From Desulfovibrionales bacterium (GTDB lineage: Bacteria; Desulfobacterota; Desulfovibrionia; Desulfovibrionales; Desulfomicrobiaceae), in contig JAAYGZ010000198.1 in the NCBI GenBank assembly GCA_012727515.1, positions 1 to 6,926 on the forward strand: a stretch of 6,926 nucleotides of DNA. The letters are read 5' to 3'. The notes beneath the pieces are model-generated. The model ran no database searches. It was not told the DNA's origin and saw nothing but the letters and a program-made list of their open reading frames with translations. Of the stretch, positions 1 through 6,926 are shown one piece after another; the first letter of the stretch is position 1; the number at the start of each line of letters is the position of its first letter. Position numbers and translations under genes: made by a program.

Positions 1-877
1 GATCAGTGCCCTTCATTGTGGGAATATCAATTGGAGAGGGCAGGTAGTCAACTACACAATCTAAAAGCGCCTGCACCCCTTTATTTTTAAAGGCTGAGCC
101 GCAAATGACAGGACAAATCTTTAATGCAATAGTTGCCTGGCGAATTCCTGCCATAATTTCAGCAGGCGCTAATTCTTCTCCACCAAGATATTTTTCCAGC
201 AAGGTTTCATCTTCTTCCGCAATGGACTCAACAAGATGCATTCTCCACTCATCGACGATATCCATCATCTCGCTGGGCACAGGGCGCTCTTCAATTGTCT
301 GGCCTTTAGACTCTGCGTCATAATAAAGAGCAACCTTGCGCACTAAGTCTATTTGCCCCTGAAAGTTCTCTTCAGAGCCAATCGGCAGATGCAATGGCAC
401 AGGCTTTGCTTTGAGGCGGTCCTTGATCATGTCAACAACGCGGAAGAAATCAGCGCCAGAACGATCCATTTTGTTCACAAAGGCAACCCGTGGCACACGG
501 TATCTATCGGCCTGACGCCATACAGTTTCTGACTGCGGCTCCACACCGCCAACTGCACAAAAAACAGCCACCGCGCCATCAAGGACACGAAGCGAGCGTT
601 CAACTTCTACTGTAAAGTCCACATGCCCAGGGGTATCAATGATGTTGACGCGACAATCACGCCAAAAGCACGTGGTTGCGGCTGACGCAATGGTAATGCC
701 ACGCTCTTGCTCCTGTTCCATAAAATCCATGGTGGCCTGACCATCGTGGGTTTCACCAAGCTTGTGGGAAACACCAGTATAAAACAGGATCCGTTCGGTA
801 GTTGTTGTTTTGCCCGCATCAATGTGGGCCATGATACCGATATTTCGCTGATTTTCTATCGAAACACGTTTTGACAC
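1..877 (-). CDS. fusA: Elongation factor G, N-terminal part (5' fragment; gene runs off the left edge)
   Basis: Translational GTPase that moves tRNAs and mRNA through the ribosome and, with RRF, recycles ribosomes; cytoplasmic. The fragment encodes 292 residues, close to the complete G domain of a protein normally near 690 residues. Visible GTPase motifs are: P-loop AHIDAGKT (17-24, K23 and T24), switch I RGITI (59-63), G3 DTPGH (81-85, with catalytic-type H85), G4 NKMD (135-138), and G5 around SAF (261-263). Residues from about 155 to 250 correspond to the G' subdomain. The start is GTG at 875-877. It gives the expected N-terminus [20 protein letters not shown], has a GAGGGG ribosome site 7 nt upstream, and an in-frame TAG (the rpsG stop) 12 nt before it excludes a longer form. 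The next in-frame ATG (Met16) lies inside the conserved G1 region and is too late. The gene follows rpsG by 12 bp, as in a str operon. The sequence is bacterial EF-G, not a TetM-type protection protein. No frameshift is seen. Confidence 0.97.
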   Translation of the reverse strand, partial: MSKRVSIENQRNIGIMAHIDAGKTTTTERILFYTGVSHKLGETHDGQATMDFMEQEQERGITIASAATTCFWRDCRVNIIDTPGHVDFTVEVERSLRVLDGAVAVFCAVGGVEPQSETVWRQADRYRVPRVAFVNKMDRSGADFFRVVDMIKDRLKAKPVPLHLPIGSEENFQGQIDLVRKVALYYDAESKGQTIEERPVPSEMMDIVDEWRMHLVESIAEEDETLLEKYLGGEELAPAEIMAGIRQATIALKICPVICGSAFKNKGVQALLDCVVDYLPSPIDIPTMKGTD

Positions 878-884
878 AGAAGAA

Positions 885-890
885 CCCCTC
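885..890 (-). promoter_or_regulatory. fusA ribosome binding site (GAGGGG)
   Basis: GAGGGG on the minus strand is separated by 7 nt from the GTG at 877-875 and overlaps the last base of the rpsG TAG stop. It supports the GTG as the true fusA start. The overlap with the upstream stop codon suggests translational coupling of S7 and EF-G synthesis (inference). Confidence 0.75.
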
Positions 891-1360
891 TACCAGCGGT
901 AATGGGCAAAAGCCTTGTTAGCTTCAGCCATTCGGTGGGTGTCTTCTCGTTTCTTGATAGCACCACCGCGATCGTTAAAAGCATCCAAAAACTCTGCAGC
1001 TAAGCGCAGCACCATTCCCTTCTCGCCCCGTAACCGAGCATAATTCACTATCCAGCGAATAGCCAAAGCCTCCTGCCGTGCAGGACGAACTTCCATTGGC
1101 ACCTGGTACGTTGCACCGCCCACACGACGGGATTTAACTTCCATCTGCGGCTTCACTTTTTCAATGACCTGTTCAAAAGCCTTAATAGGTTCGCTGTCTG
1201 TTCGCTTGCCTAATTCTTCTATGGCTTCGTAAAAAATCTTCTCCGCAACACTCTTTTTTCCGTCATACATCATCTGGTTGACGAATTTTGCGGCTACCCG
1301 GCTACCATATTTTGGATCGGGCAAAACCTCACGTTTTGGCGTAGGCCCTTTACGCGGCAT
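890..1360 (-). CDS. rpsG: Small ribosomal subunit protein uS7
   Basis: Primary 16S rRNA-binding protein that nucleates folding of the 3' major domain (30S head) and lies at the E-site/mRNA exit. It is complete at 156 residues, a usual bacterial length. The N-terminus [20 protein letters not shown] is typical. The S7 core follows, with [11 protein letters not shown] (32-42). The extended beta-hairpin region, about 73-92, contains [18 protein letters not shown]. The conserved helix [15 protein letters not shown] is at 102-116. The C-terminus ends [12 protein letters not shown]. The start ATG at 1358-1360 is preceded by AAGGAG with 6 nt spacing, and the stop is TAG. It sits 17 bp after rpsL and 12 bp before fusA, the standard str order. 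In E. coli S7 is also the translational repressor of its operon through a roughly 100-nt rpsL-rpsG intercistronic RNA. That space does not exist here, so feedback, if any, must use another site. No oddities in the protein itself. Confidence 0.98.
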   Translation of the reverse strand: MPRKGPTPKREVLPDPKYGSRVAAKFVNQMMYDGKKSVAEKIFYEAIEELGKRTDSEPIKAFEQVIEKVKPQMEVKSRRVGGATYQVPMEVRPARQEALAIRWIVNYARLRGEKGMVLRLAAEFLDAFNDRGGAIKKREDTHRMAEANKAFAHYRW

Positions 1361-1366
1361 AATACT

Positions 1367-1372
1367 CTCCTT
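1367..1372 (-). promoter_or_regulatory. rpsG ribosome binding site (AAGGAG)
   Basis: A near-perfect Shine-Dalgarno AAGGAG lies on the minus strand, 6 nt before the rpsG ATG, within the 17 bp rpsL-rpsG gap. It fixes the S7 start and shows that S7 can be initiated independently, without a structured leader. Confidence 0.85.
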
Positions 1373-1377
1373 AATCC

Positions 1378-1749
1378 CTATTTAGGTCGCTTTGCACCGT
1401 ATTTGGAGCGACTTTTCCGGCGATCCTGAACGCCAGCCGCATCCAACGTACCCCTGATAATGGTATAGCGAACACCAGGCAAATCCTTAACACGGCCACC
1501 GCAAATCATGACCACGGAGTGCTCCTGAAGATTATGGCCTTCACCAGGGATATAGGATGTAACTTCAATTCCATTCGTCAAACGAACCCTGGCTACTTTA
1601 CGCAACGCAGAGTTTGGTTTCTTGGGCGTAGTGGTGTACACACGTACGCAGACTCCGCGCCGCTGAGGGCATTCCTGCAGCGCAGCTCTTTTTTTGCCTT
1701 TTACTTGCAGGACCCGCGCCTTGCGGACCAACTGATTAATTGTGGGCAT
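1378..1749 (-). CDS. rpsL: Small ribosomal subunit protein uS12
   Basis: 30S protein at the decoding centre that monitors codon-anticodon pairing and contacts EF-Tu and EF-G. It is complete at 123 residues (E. coli has 124). The start is ATG at 1747-1749, giving [12 protein letters not shown]. An in-frame ATG 12 nt further upstream (1759-1761) would add MEFC, but it overlaps the GGAG ribosome site and no family member starts that way. Landmarks: ECPQRRGVC (26-34), [13 protein letters not shown] (39-51), [10 protein letters not shown] (69-78), [12 protein letters not shown] (84-95), and C-terminal [12 protein letters not shown]43 and K88, where classical streptomycin-resistance mutations fall, are both the wild-type lysine. 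D89 (Asp88 without Met), the site methylthiolated by RimO in E. coli, is present. Two positions look unusual: Cys83, where I expect Arg, and Thr96, where I expect His. The gene heads the str module, 82 bp after rpoC and 17 bp before rpsG. Confidence 0.98.
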   Translation of the reverse strand: MPTINQLVRKARVLQVKGKKRAALQECPQRRGVCVRVYTTTPKKPNSALRKVARVRLTNGIEVTSYIPGEGHNLQEHSVVMICGGRVKDLPGVRYTIIRGTLDAAGVQDRRKSRSKYGAKRPK

Positions 1750-1755
1750 GCAAAA

Positions 1756-1759
1756 CTCC
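1756..1759 (-). promoter_or_regulatory. rpsL ribosome binding site (GGAG) that decides the start
   Basis: GGAG on the minus strand lies 6 nt before the ATG at 1749. It overlaps the alternative in-frame ATG at 1761, which therefore lacks its own Shine-Dalgarno sequence. This supports the 123-residue S12 over the 127-residue version. Confidence 0.85.
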
Positions 1760-1774
1760 ATTAATAATCATTTT

Positions 1775-1808
1775 GAGAATGGGGTACGTAATCGAACTCC
1801 CCATCCTC
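1775..1808 (-). promoter_or_regulatory. Strong RNA hairpin in the rpoC-rpsL spacer, function unknown
   Basis: In the transcript (minus strand), GAGGAUGGGG (1808-1799) pairs with CCCCAUUCUC (1784-1775). That is a 10-bp stem in which nine pairs are Watson-Crick and one is G-U. Above a 2-nt AG bulge there is a U-A pair, a U-U mismatch, two C-G pairs and an AUUA loop. The wobble would be a C-A mismatch in a plus-strand RNA, so the fold is best in the sense transcript. It is followed by AAAAUGAUUAUUAA and not by a U-tract, so it is not an intrinsic terminator on this strand; the plus strand has no T-tract after it either. The rpsL ribosome site begins 15 nt after the stem and is not inside it. Possible roles are an RNase processing site, an mRNA stabiliser or attenuator between rpoBC and str, or a ribosomal-protein binding site. 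The sequence does not decide between these. Confidence 0.6.
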
Positions 1809-1814
1809 TGTCAA
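1809..1814 (-). promoter_or_regulatory. Possible -35 hexamer (TTGACA) upstream of rpsL
   Basis: A perfect TTGACA lies on the minus strand directly before the hairpin. At 16, 17 or 18 bp spacing the downstream hexamers are ATTACG, TTACGT and TACGTA, all poor -10 matches. The motif alone is weak evidence for a separate str promoter, and could be chance. Confidence 0.15.
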
Positions 1815-1831
1815 TATACTAAAATCAAGCC

Positions 1832-4800
1832 TTATGATTCTACCAGAAAGGGATCATTCTCCAATTCTTCTAAAAACTTATCTGGGCTTTCCGGCTGTTC
1901 TGGCACCACAATATCATTAGCGACATACGCGCGGTAGCCAGTGCCAGCGTTAACTAAGCGTCCGACAATAACATTTTCCTTCAGTCCGTAGAGATAGTCT
2001 TTTTTTCCTATCAGCGCAGACTCTGTAAGCACCTTTGTTGTTTCCTGAAAAGACGCAGCAGAAATAAACGACTCTGTTGACAAAGATGCCTGGGTAATAC
2101 CAAGCACCAAGGGTTCGGCAATGGCTGGCTGCAAGCCTGTTCCCAGGCATTGTGCATTGACGTGCTGAAAACGATTTTTATCAACTTGCTCACCCAGTAA
2201 AAAGCCAGTGTCGCCAGGATCAATAACTGAAAGTTTTTTCAGCATCTGACGCACAATAATTTCAACATGCTTGTCGTTAATATACACGCCCTGGAACCTG
2301 TAAACATCCTGCACACCCTCAACAAGGTAAAAAGCCAAATACTTTTCACCTTTAATTTTGAGCAAATCGTGCAAGTCAGGAGTTCCTTCAGTTAACAATT
2401 CGCCGCTCTTGACAAAGTCACCTTCACCAACAGTGATATGCTTGCCTTGCGCAATCAGATACGCCCGTGGATCTCCAATTTCAGGCTCAACAATTATTTT
2501 ACGCTTGCCCTTGGAGTCAGGGCCAAAACTGACAATACCGTCAATCTCAGACAATGTTGCCTGATCTTTGGGCTTACGCACCTCAAACAATTCGGCAACA
2601 CGCGGCAAACCACCCACGATATCGCGAGTCTTTGTTGTTTCACGCGGTTTACGGGCAATGATATCACCAGGCTGTACAGAGTCCCCGTCATTCACCATGA
2701 TGATTGCGCCAACTGGCAGCGTGTACGAAGCAGCAGTGCCTGTATCTGGCTTGACTTGTATTTCGCCATTTTCATCACAGATGGAAATGCTGGGGCGGAA
2801 ACTGGATGACCGAAACTCAGTAATAACAAGTGTTGTTTTTCCTGTTGCTTCATCAGTTCTTTCCTGAACTGTACGGCCTTCAACAATATCCTTAAACTGG
2901 ACTGTTCCAATAACTTCGGTCACAAAAGGTTCATTAAACGGATCCCATTCTGCCAGGCGATCGCCTTTTTTGACCTCATCCCCATTGTCAAAATACAGTT
3001 TTGCTCCTGACGGCAATGGATGCTTTTCTCGCTCCACTCCCTGGTCATCGACAATGCGTAACTGTCCACTCTTGCCCAGCACCATCTTTTCACCACGAGA
3101 ATTGGTCACAGTGCGTACACGAGACAAGACCACCCGGCCTCTGGTCAAAGCTTCATACCGGCTTTGCTCAATTTCTTTAGACGCCGTGCCTCCGATATGA
3201 AATGTTCTCATTGTCAGCTGCGTACCAGGCTCGCCAATGGACTGGGCTGCAATAATACCAACGGCTTCGCCGACATTCACCAAATGCCCGCGCGCCAGGT
3301 CCCGACCATAGCACAACGCGCAAACCCCGTACCTGGACTTACATGTCAGGGTAGAGCGGATGGTAATGGCTGCCACGTCACGACGCTCAATCTCAAGCAC
3401 CAGGTCTTCAGTAATCATTGTATTGGCAGGAATGAAAACCTCACCTGTCTCTGGATCCAACACATCATACATGGCAACACGTCCCAAGACGCGCTCGCTC
3501 AGTCGAACAGTTATTTCGCCCCTTGAGGTCACATGCGTCAGGACAATGCCATCAACCGTATGACAGTCATCCTCGCTGACAATAACATCCTGAACAACAT
3601 CTACCAAACGCCTGGTCAGATATCCGGAGTTTGCTGTTTTTAATGCAGTATCAGCCAATCCCTTACGAGCGCCATGGGTAGAAGTAAAATACTGTAAAAC
3701 CGTTAAGCCCTCACGAAAAGATGCCGTAATCGGTGTTTCAATAATTTCTCCTGATGGCTTGGCCATGAGTCCGCGCATACCTGCCAACTGTCGGATCTGT
3801 TCCTGGTTACCACGAGCGCCAGAATTAGCCATCATAAAAACGGAATTAAAGCTATTGCAGCGCTCTTCAGCCGCTTCAGACGCAGGTGCCCTTAAAACAT
3901 GCTCTGCCGAGGCAGAGTGCGTGGAATGAGGGTTAGCGATCACATCATATTTTAATTCGCGCATCATGGCATCAGCAACATCATTTGTGGCCTTGGTCCA
4001 AACATCTACGACCTTATTATACTTTTCGGTGCGCGTAATGATACCTTCGCGGTATTGCTGTTCAATATCTGAAACTTCAGCGTGTGACTGCTCCAGAATA
4101 TGAGTCTTGGCAGGAGGAATAGACAAATCCTTCACCCCTACGGTTATTCCTGCCCGCGTTGAGTATTCAAAGCCAAGATCTTTAAGCTTGTCGCATAAAA
4201 TAACCGTGGCCTTGGTGCCTGCCAGACGATAGGTTTCACCCACCAGGCGACCAATTACTTTTTTGCTCAGTTCCTGGTTATAGACCTCAAAAGGTACTTC
4301 TCTTGGTACGATTTCACGGATAATAATGCGCCCAGGAGTTGTACTCAGCAATTTCCCATCAATGCGCACCTTGACCCTGGCGTGTAAACCCACATGTCCG
4401 CCATCATACGCGCAAACAACCTCGTCAGGATCGGCAAAAAGCATTCCTTCACCAGGCTCAAAGGGACGTTCCACTGTAAGGAAATATAGTCCCAGAACAA
4501 TATCCTGAGACGGCACAATAATTGGAGAACCATTGGCCGGTGACAAGATATTGTTTGTTGACATCATCAGAACGCGGCACTCAATCTGAGCTTCAACAGA
4601 AAGCGGCACATGCACAGCCATCTGGTCGCCGTCAAAGTCCGCATTAAAGGCAGTACAGACCAAGGGGTGCAGGCGGATGGCCTTACCTTCTACCAAAATT
4701 GGCTCAAAGGCCTGAATACCTAAGCGGTGCAGCGTTGGCGCACGGTTGAGCAAAATAGGATACTCGCGGACAACCTCTTCCAGAATATCCCACATGGCAA

Positions 4801-6034
4801 TCTCTTCCCGCTCTACCATTTTTTTCGCGCTCTTAATGGTACTTGCGTAGCCCCGTTCTTCCAGCTTGGAGTAAATAAAAGGCTTAAAGAGTTCGAGCGC
4901 CATCTTTTTCGGCAGCCCACACTGATGCAACTTAAGATACGGGCCAACCACAATGACTGAACGGCCCGAATAATCAACGCGTTTGCCAAGCAAGTTCTGA
5001 CGAAAGCGGCCTTGTTTACCTTTAATCATGTCTGACAAGGATTTCAGAGGACGACCATTTGTTCCTGTAATGGCCCGACCCCGACGCCCATTATCAAACA
5101 AGGCGTCCACAGATTCCTGCAGCATCCGCTTTTCATTGCGAATAATAATATCTGGAGCGCCCAACTCCAAAAGGCGTTTTAATCGATTATTACGGTTAAT
5201 AACGCGGCGATATAAATCATTTAAGTCAGAGGTAGCAAAGCGTCCGCCATCAAGGGGCACCAAGGGGCGCAGCTCAGGTGGAATGATCGGAATAACATCC
5301 ATGATCATCCATTCCGGCTTATTGCCAGACTCAAGAAACGCTTCCACTACCTTTAAGCGCTTGGCAATTTTCTTTTTCTTGGTTTGCGAACGAGTTGACT
5401 GAGACTCTTCCCGCAACTCCATACGCAGTTGGGGCAGATCAATCTCCTGAAGTAAAAGCTTGATTGATTCAGCCCCCATGCCAACGACTATACTGTCATG
5501 AGTATAGTGATCCAGAATCTGAAAATACTGCTCCTCTGAAATGACCTGCTTTTTCTGTAACGATGTTTCTCCTGGATCTAAGATGATGTATGAATCAAAA
5601 TACAGCACCTTTTCCAGGTCAGCCATGGTCATATCAAGCAAAGTCCCTATTTTGGAAGGGAGGGACTTTAAGAACCAAATATGTGCAACCGAAGCAGCTA
5701 ATTCAATATGCCCCATGCGTTCACGACGCACTTTGGAAGCAATGACTTCAACCCCGCATTTCTCACACACAATACCACGGTGTTTCATGCGTTTATACTT
5801 ACCGCAGTTGCACTCATAGTCTTTAACTGGCCCAAAAATCTTAGCACAAAACAAACCGTCACGCTCAGGTTTGAAGGTGCGGTAGTTGATTGTTTCAGGC
5901 TTCTTAACCTCACCAAAAGACCATTCCCGAATCTTTTCCGGAGAGGCAATACTAATGCCAATGGCCTTGAGATTTTGGCTATTAAATGAACTGGTCGCAC
6001 TTCCACGCTGGGTAAAGAGATCGTCGAGACTCAT
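1832..6034 (-). CDS. rpoC: DNA-directed RNA polymerase subunit beta'
   Basis: Largest catalytic subunit of RNA polymerase; with beta it forms the DNA cleft and active site. It is complete at 1400 residues (E. coli 1407). In order: zinc-binding domain with C75, C77, C90 and C93; lid/rudder/clamp region about 250-345; catalytic loop [12 protein letters not shown] (464-475) with Mg-binding D466, D468 and D470; F-loop region [15 protein letters not shown] (738-752); bridge helix about 779-815, including [20 protein letters not shown]; second zinc site C824, C898, C905 and C908; trigger loop with M942, R943 and H946; and a roughly 185-residue insertion, about 951-1136, matching proteobacterial SI3. 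After that the protein resumes at [20 protein letters not shown]. By hand alignment, the E. coli ppGpp site 1 residues R362, R417, K615 and D622 correspond to K368, R423, K608 and D615. The start ATG has an in-frame TGA two codons upstream, so it cannot be longer. One Ala/Ser/His/Glu-rich stretch near 700-726 looks longer than in relatives. The gene lies 50 bp after rpoB. Confidence 0.99.
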   Translation of the reverse strand: MSLDDLFTQRGSATSSFNSQNLKAIGISIASPEKIREWSFGEVKKPETINYRTFKPERDGLFCAKIFGPVKDYECNCGKYKRMKHRGIVCEKCGVEVIASKVRRERMGHIELAASVAHIWFLKSLPSKIGTLLDMTMADLEKVLYFDSYIILDPGETSLQKKQVISEEQYFQILDHYTHDSIVVGMGAESIKLLLQEIDLPQLRMELREESQSTRSQTKKKKIAKRLKVVEAFLESGNKPEWMIMDVIPIIPPELRPLVPLDGGRFATSDLNDLYRRVINRNNRLKRLLELGAPDIIIRNEKRMLQESVDALFDNGRRGRAITGTNGRPLKSLSDMIKGKQGRFRQNLLGKRVDYSGRSVIVVGPYLKLHQCGLPKKMALELFKPFIYSKLEERGYASTIKSAKKMVEREEIAMWDILEEVVREYPILLNRAPTLHRLGIQAFEPILVEGKAIRLHPLVCTAFNADFDGDQMAVHVPLSVEAQIECRVLMMSTNNILSPANGSPIIVPSQDIVLGLYFLTVERPFEPGEGMLFADPDEVVCAYDGGHVGLHARVKVRIDGKLLSTTPGRIIIREIVPREVPFEVYNQELSKKVIGRLVGETYRLAGTKATVILCDKLKDLGFEYSTRAGITVGVKDLSIPPAKTHILEQSHAEVSDIEQQYREGIITRTEKYNKVVDVWTKATNDVADAMMRELKYDVIANPHSTHSASAEHVLRAPASEAAEERCNSFNSVFMMANSGARGNQEQIRQLAGMRGLMAKPSGEIIETPITASFREGLTVLQYFTSTHGARKGLADTALKTANSGYLTRRLVDVVQDVIVSEDDCHTVDGIVLTHVTSRGEITVRLSERVLGRVAMYDVLDPETGEVFIPANTMITEDLVLEIERRDVAAITIRSTLTCKSRYGVCALCYGRDLARGHLVNVGEAVGIIAAQSIGEPGTQLTMRTFHIGGTASKEIEQSRYEALTRGRVVLSRVRTVTNSRGEKMVLGKSGQLRIVDDQGVEREKHPLPSGAKLYFDNGDEVKKGDRLAEWDPFNEPFVTEVIGTVQFKDIVEGRTVQERTDEATGKTTLVITEFRSSSFRPSISICDENGEIQVKPDTGTAASYTLPVGAIIMVNDGDSVQPGDIIARKPRETTKTRDIVGGLPRVAELFEVRKPKDQATLSEIDGIVSFGPDSKGKRKIIVEPEIGDPRAYLIAQGKHITVGEGDFVKSGELLTEGTPDLHDLLKIKGEKYLAFYLVEGVQDVYRFQGVYINDKHVEIIVRQMLKKLSVIDPGDTGFLLGEQVDKNRFQHVNAQCLGTGLQPAIAEPLVLGITQASLSTESFISAASFQETTKVLTESALIGKKDYLYGLKENVIVGRLVNAGTGYRAYVANDIVVPEQPESPDKFLEELENDPFLVES

Positions 6035-6043
6035 ATATCATAT

Positions 6044-6047
6044 CCTC
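6044..6047 (-). promoter_or_regulatory. rpoC ribosome binding site (GAGG)
   Basis: GAGG within TGAGGA on the minus strand, 9 nt before the rpoC ATG. It is a moderate Shine-Dalgarno sequence at slightly long spacing. An in-frame TGA between it and the ATG fixes the start. Confidence 0.7.
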
Positions 6048-6058
6048 ATACTATGGCC

Positions 6059-6076
6059 GGAGCGCACAGGCTCTCC
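6059..6076 (-). other. Small hairpin in the rpoB-rpoC spacer
   Basis: GGAGAGC (6076-6070) can pair with GCGCTCC (6065-6059) around a CTGT loop, giving six pairs with one A-G mismatch. No T-tract follows, so it is not a terminator. It overlaps a perfect 10-bp palindrome CCATGCATGG (6084-6075) just after the rpoB stop. It may be a minor processing or stability element, or chance. Confidence 0.25.
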
Positions 6077-6084
6077 ATGCATGG

Positions 6085-6926
<842 letters not shown>

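Noticed and set aside
607..822. A minus-strand frame of 71 codons inside fusA.
   Set aside because: It is out of frame with the conserved EF-G G domain, whose motifs all read through in one continuous frame from 877 to 1.
1519..1764. Open frames on the plus strand and in other frames across rpsL, rpoC and rpoB, up to about 124 codons.
   Set aside because: They lie wholly opposite or inside strongly conserved genes, have no ribosome sites or family resemblance, and are overlap artefacts.
1775..1804. Minus-strand text around GGGGAGTTCGATT resembles a tRNA T-arm, which could hint at a tRNA remnant or attachment site.
   Set aside because: The bases after the TTCGATT loop (ACGTA) do not pair with GGGAG, and no acceptor, D-arm, anticodon arm or CCA is present. 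The stretch is better explained by the 10-bp hairpin.
2622..3180. The roughly 185-residue segment splitting the RpoC trigger loop (residues about 951-1136) could look like a foreign insertion.
   Set aside because: It matches the known SI3 insertion of proteobacterial RNA polymerases in position and sequence pattern, so it is expected.
6038..6082. A 14-codon reading frame (ATG at 6082, TGA at 6040-6038) fills the rpoB-rpoC spacer, starting 2 nt after the rpoB stop.
   Set aside because: It has no ribosome binding site, is very short and has no recognisable sequence. A chance ORF in a 50-bp gap is expected.
6075..6084. Perfect 10-bp palindrome CCATGCATGG immediately after the rpoB stop.
   Set aside because: A single short palindrome in a transcribed spacer, with no partner copy and no known operator at this location; likely chance.

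Overview
The window is a stretch of the core transcription/translation operon of a proteobacterium-like bacterium. Every gene lies on the minus strand, so in order of transcription (from high to low coordinates) it reads: rpoB (3' part only), rpoC (complete), rpsL, rpsG, fusA (5' part only). Protein sequence points to the Desulfobacterota/former Deltaproteobacteria, most like Desulfovibrionales. RpoC carries the large trigger-loop insertion (SI3) of proteobacterial RNA polymerases, and the RpoC and EF-G wording resembles Desulfovibrio proteins as I remember them. This is recollection, not an alignment, and base composition by eye is moderate. The lineage call is an inference.

Layout by coordinate: fusA fragment 1-877; 12 bp gap; rpsG 890-1360; 17 bp gap; rpsL 1378-1749; 82 bp spacer with a well-formed RNA hairpin; rpoC 1832-6034; 50 bp spacer; rpoB fragment 6085-6926. 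There is no gene-free stretch longer than 82 bp, and no tRNA, rRNA, mobile element, CRISPR array or obvious horizontal insert.

The genes act together. RpoB and RpoC are the two catalytic subunits of RNA polymerase, and the active-site residues visible here are intact. S12, S7 and EF-G make up the 'str' module: S12 sits in the 30S decoding centre, S7 organises the 3' domain of 16S rRNA, and EF-G drives translocation. In E. coli rpoBC and str are separate operons; here they adjoin, with no intrinsic terminator between them.

I found no previously undescribed system. The points worth a second look are modest: the rpoC-rpsL hairpin, the short rpsL-rpsG gap that leaves no room for the E. coli-type S7 regulatory site, two unusual residues in S12, and a short Ala/Ser/His/Glu-rich expansion in RpoC.
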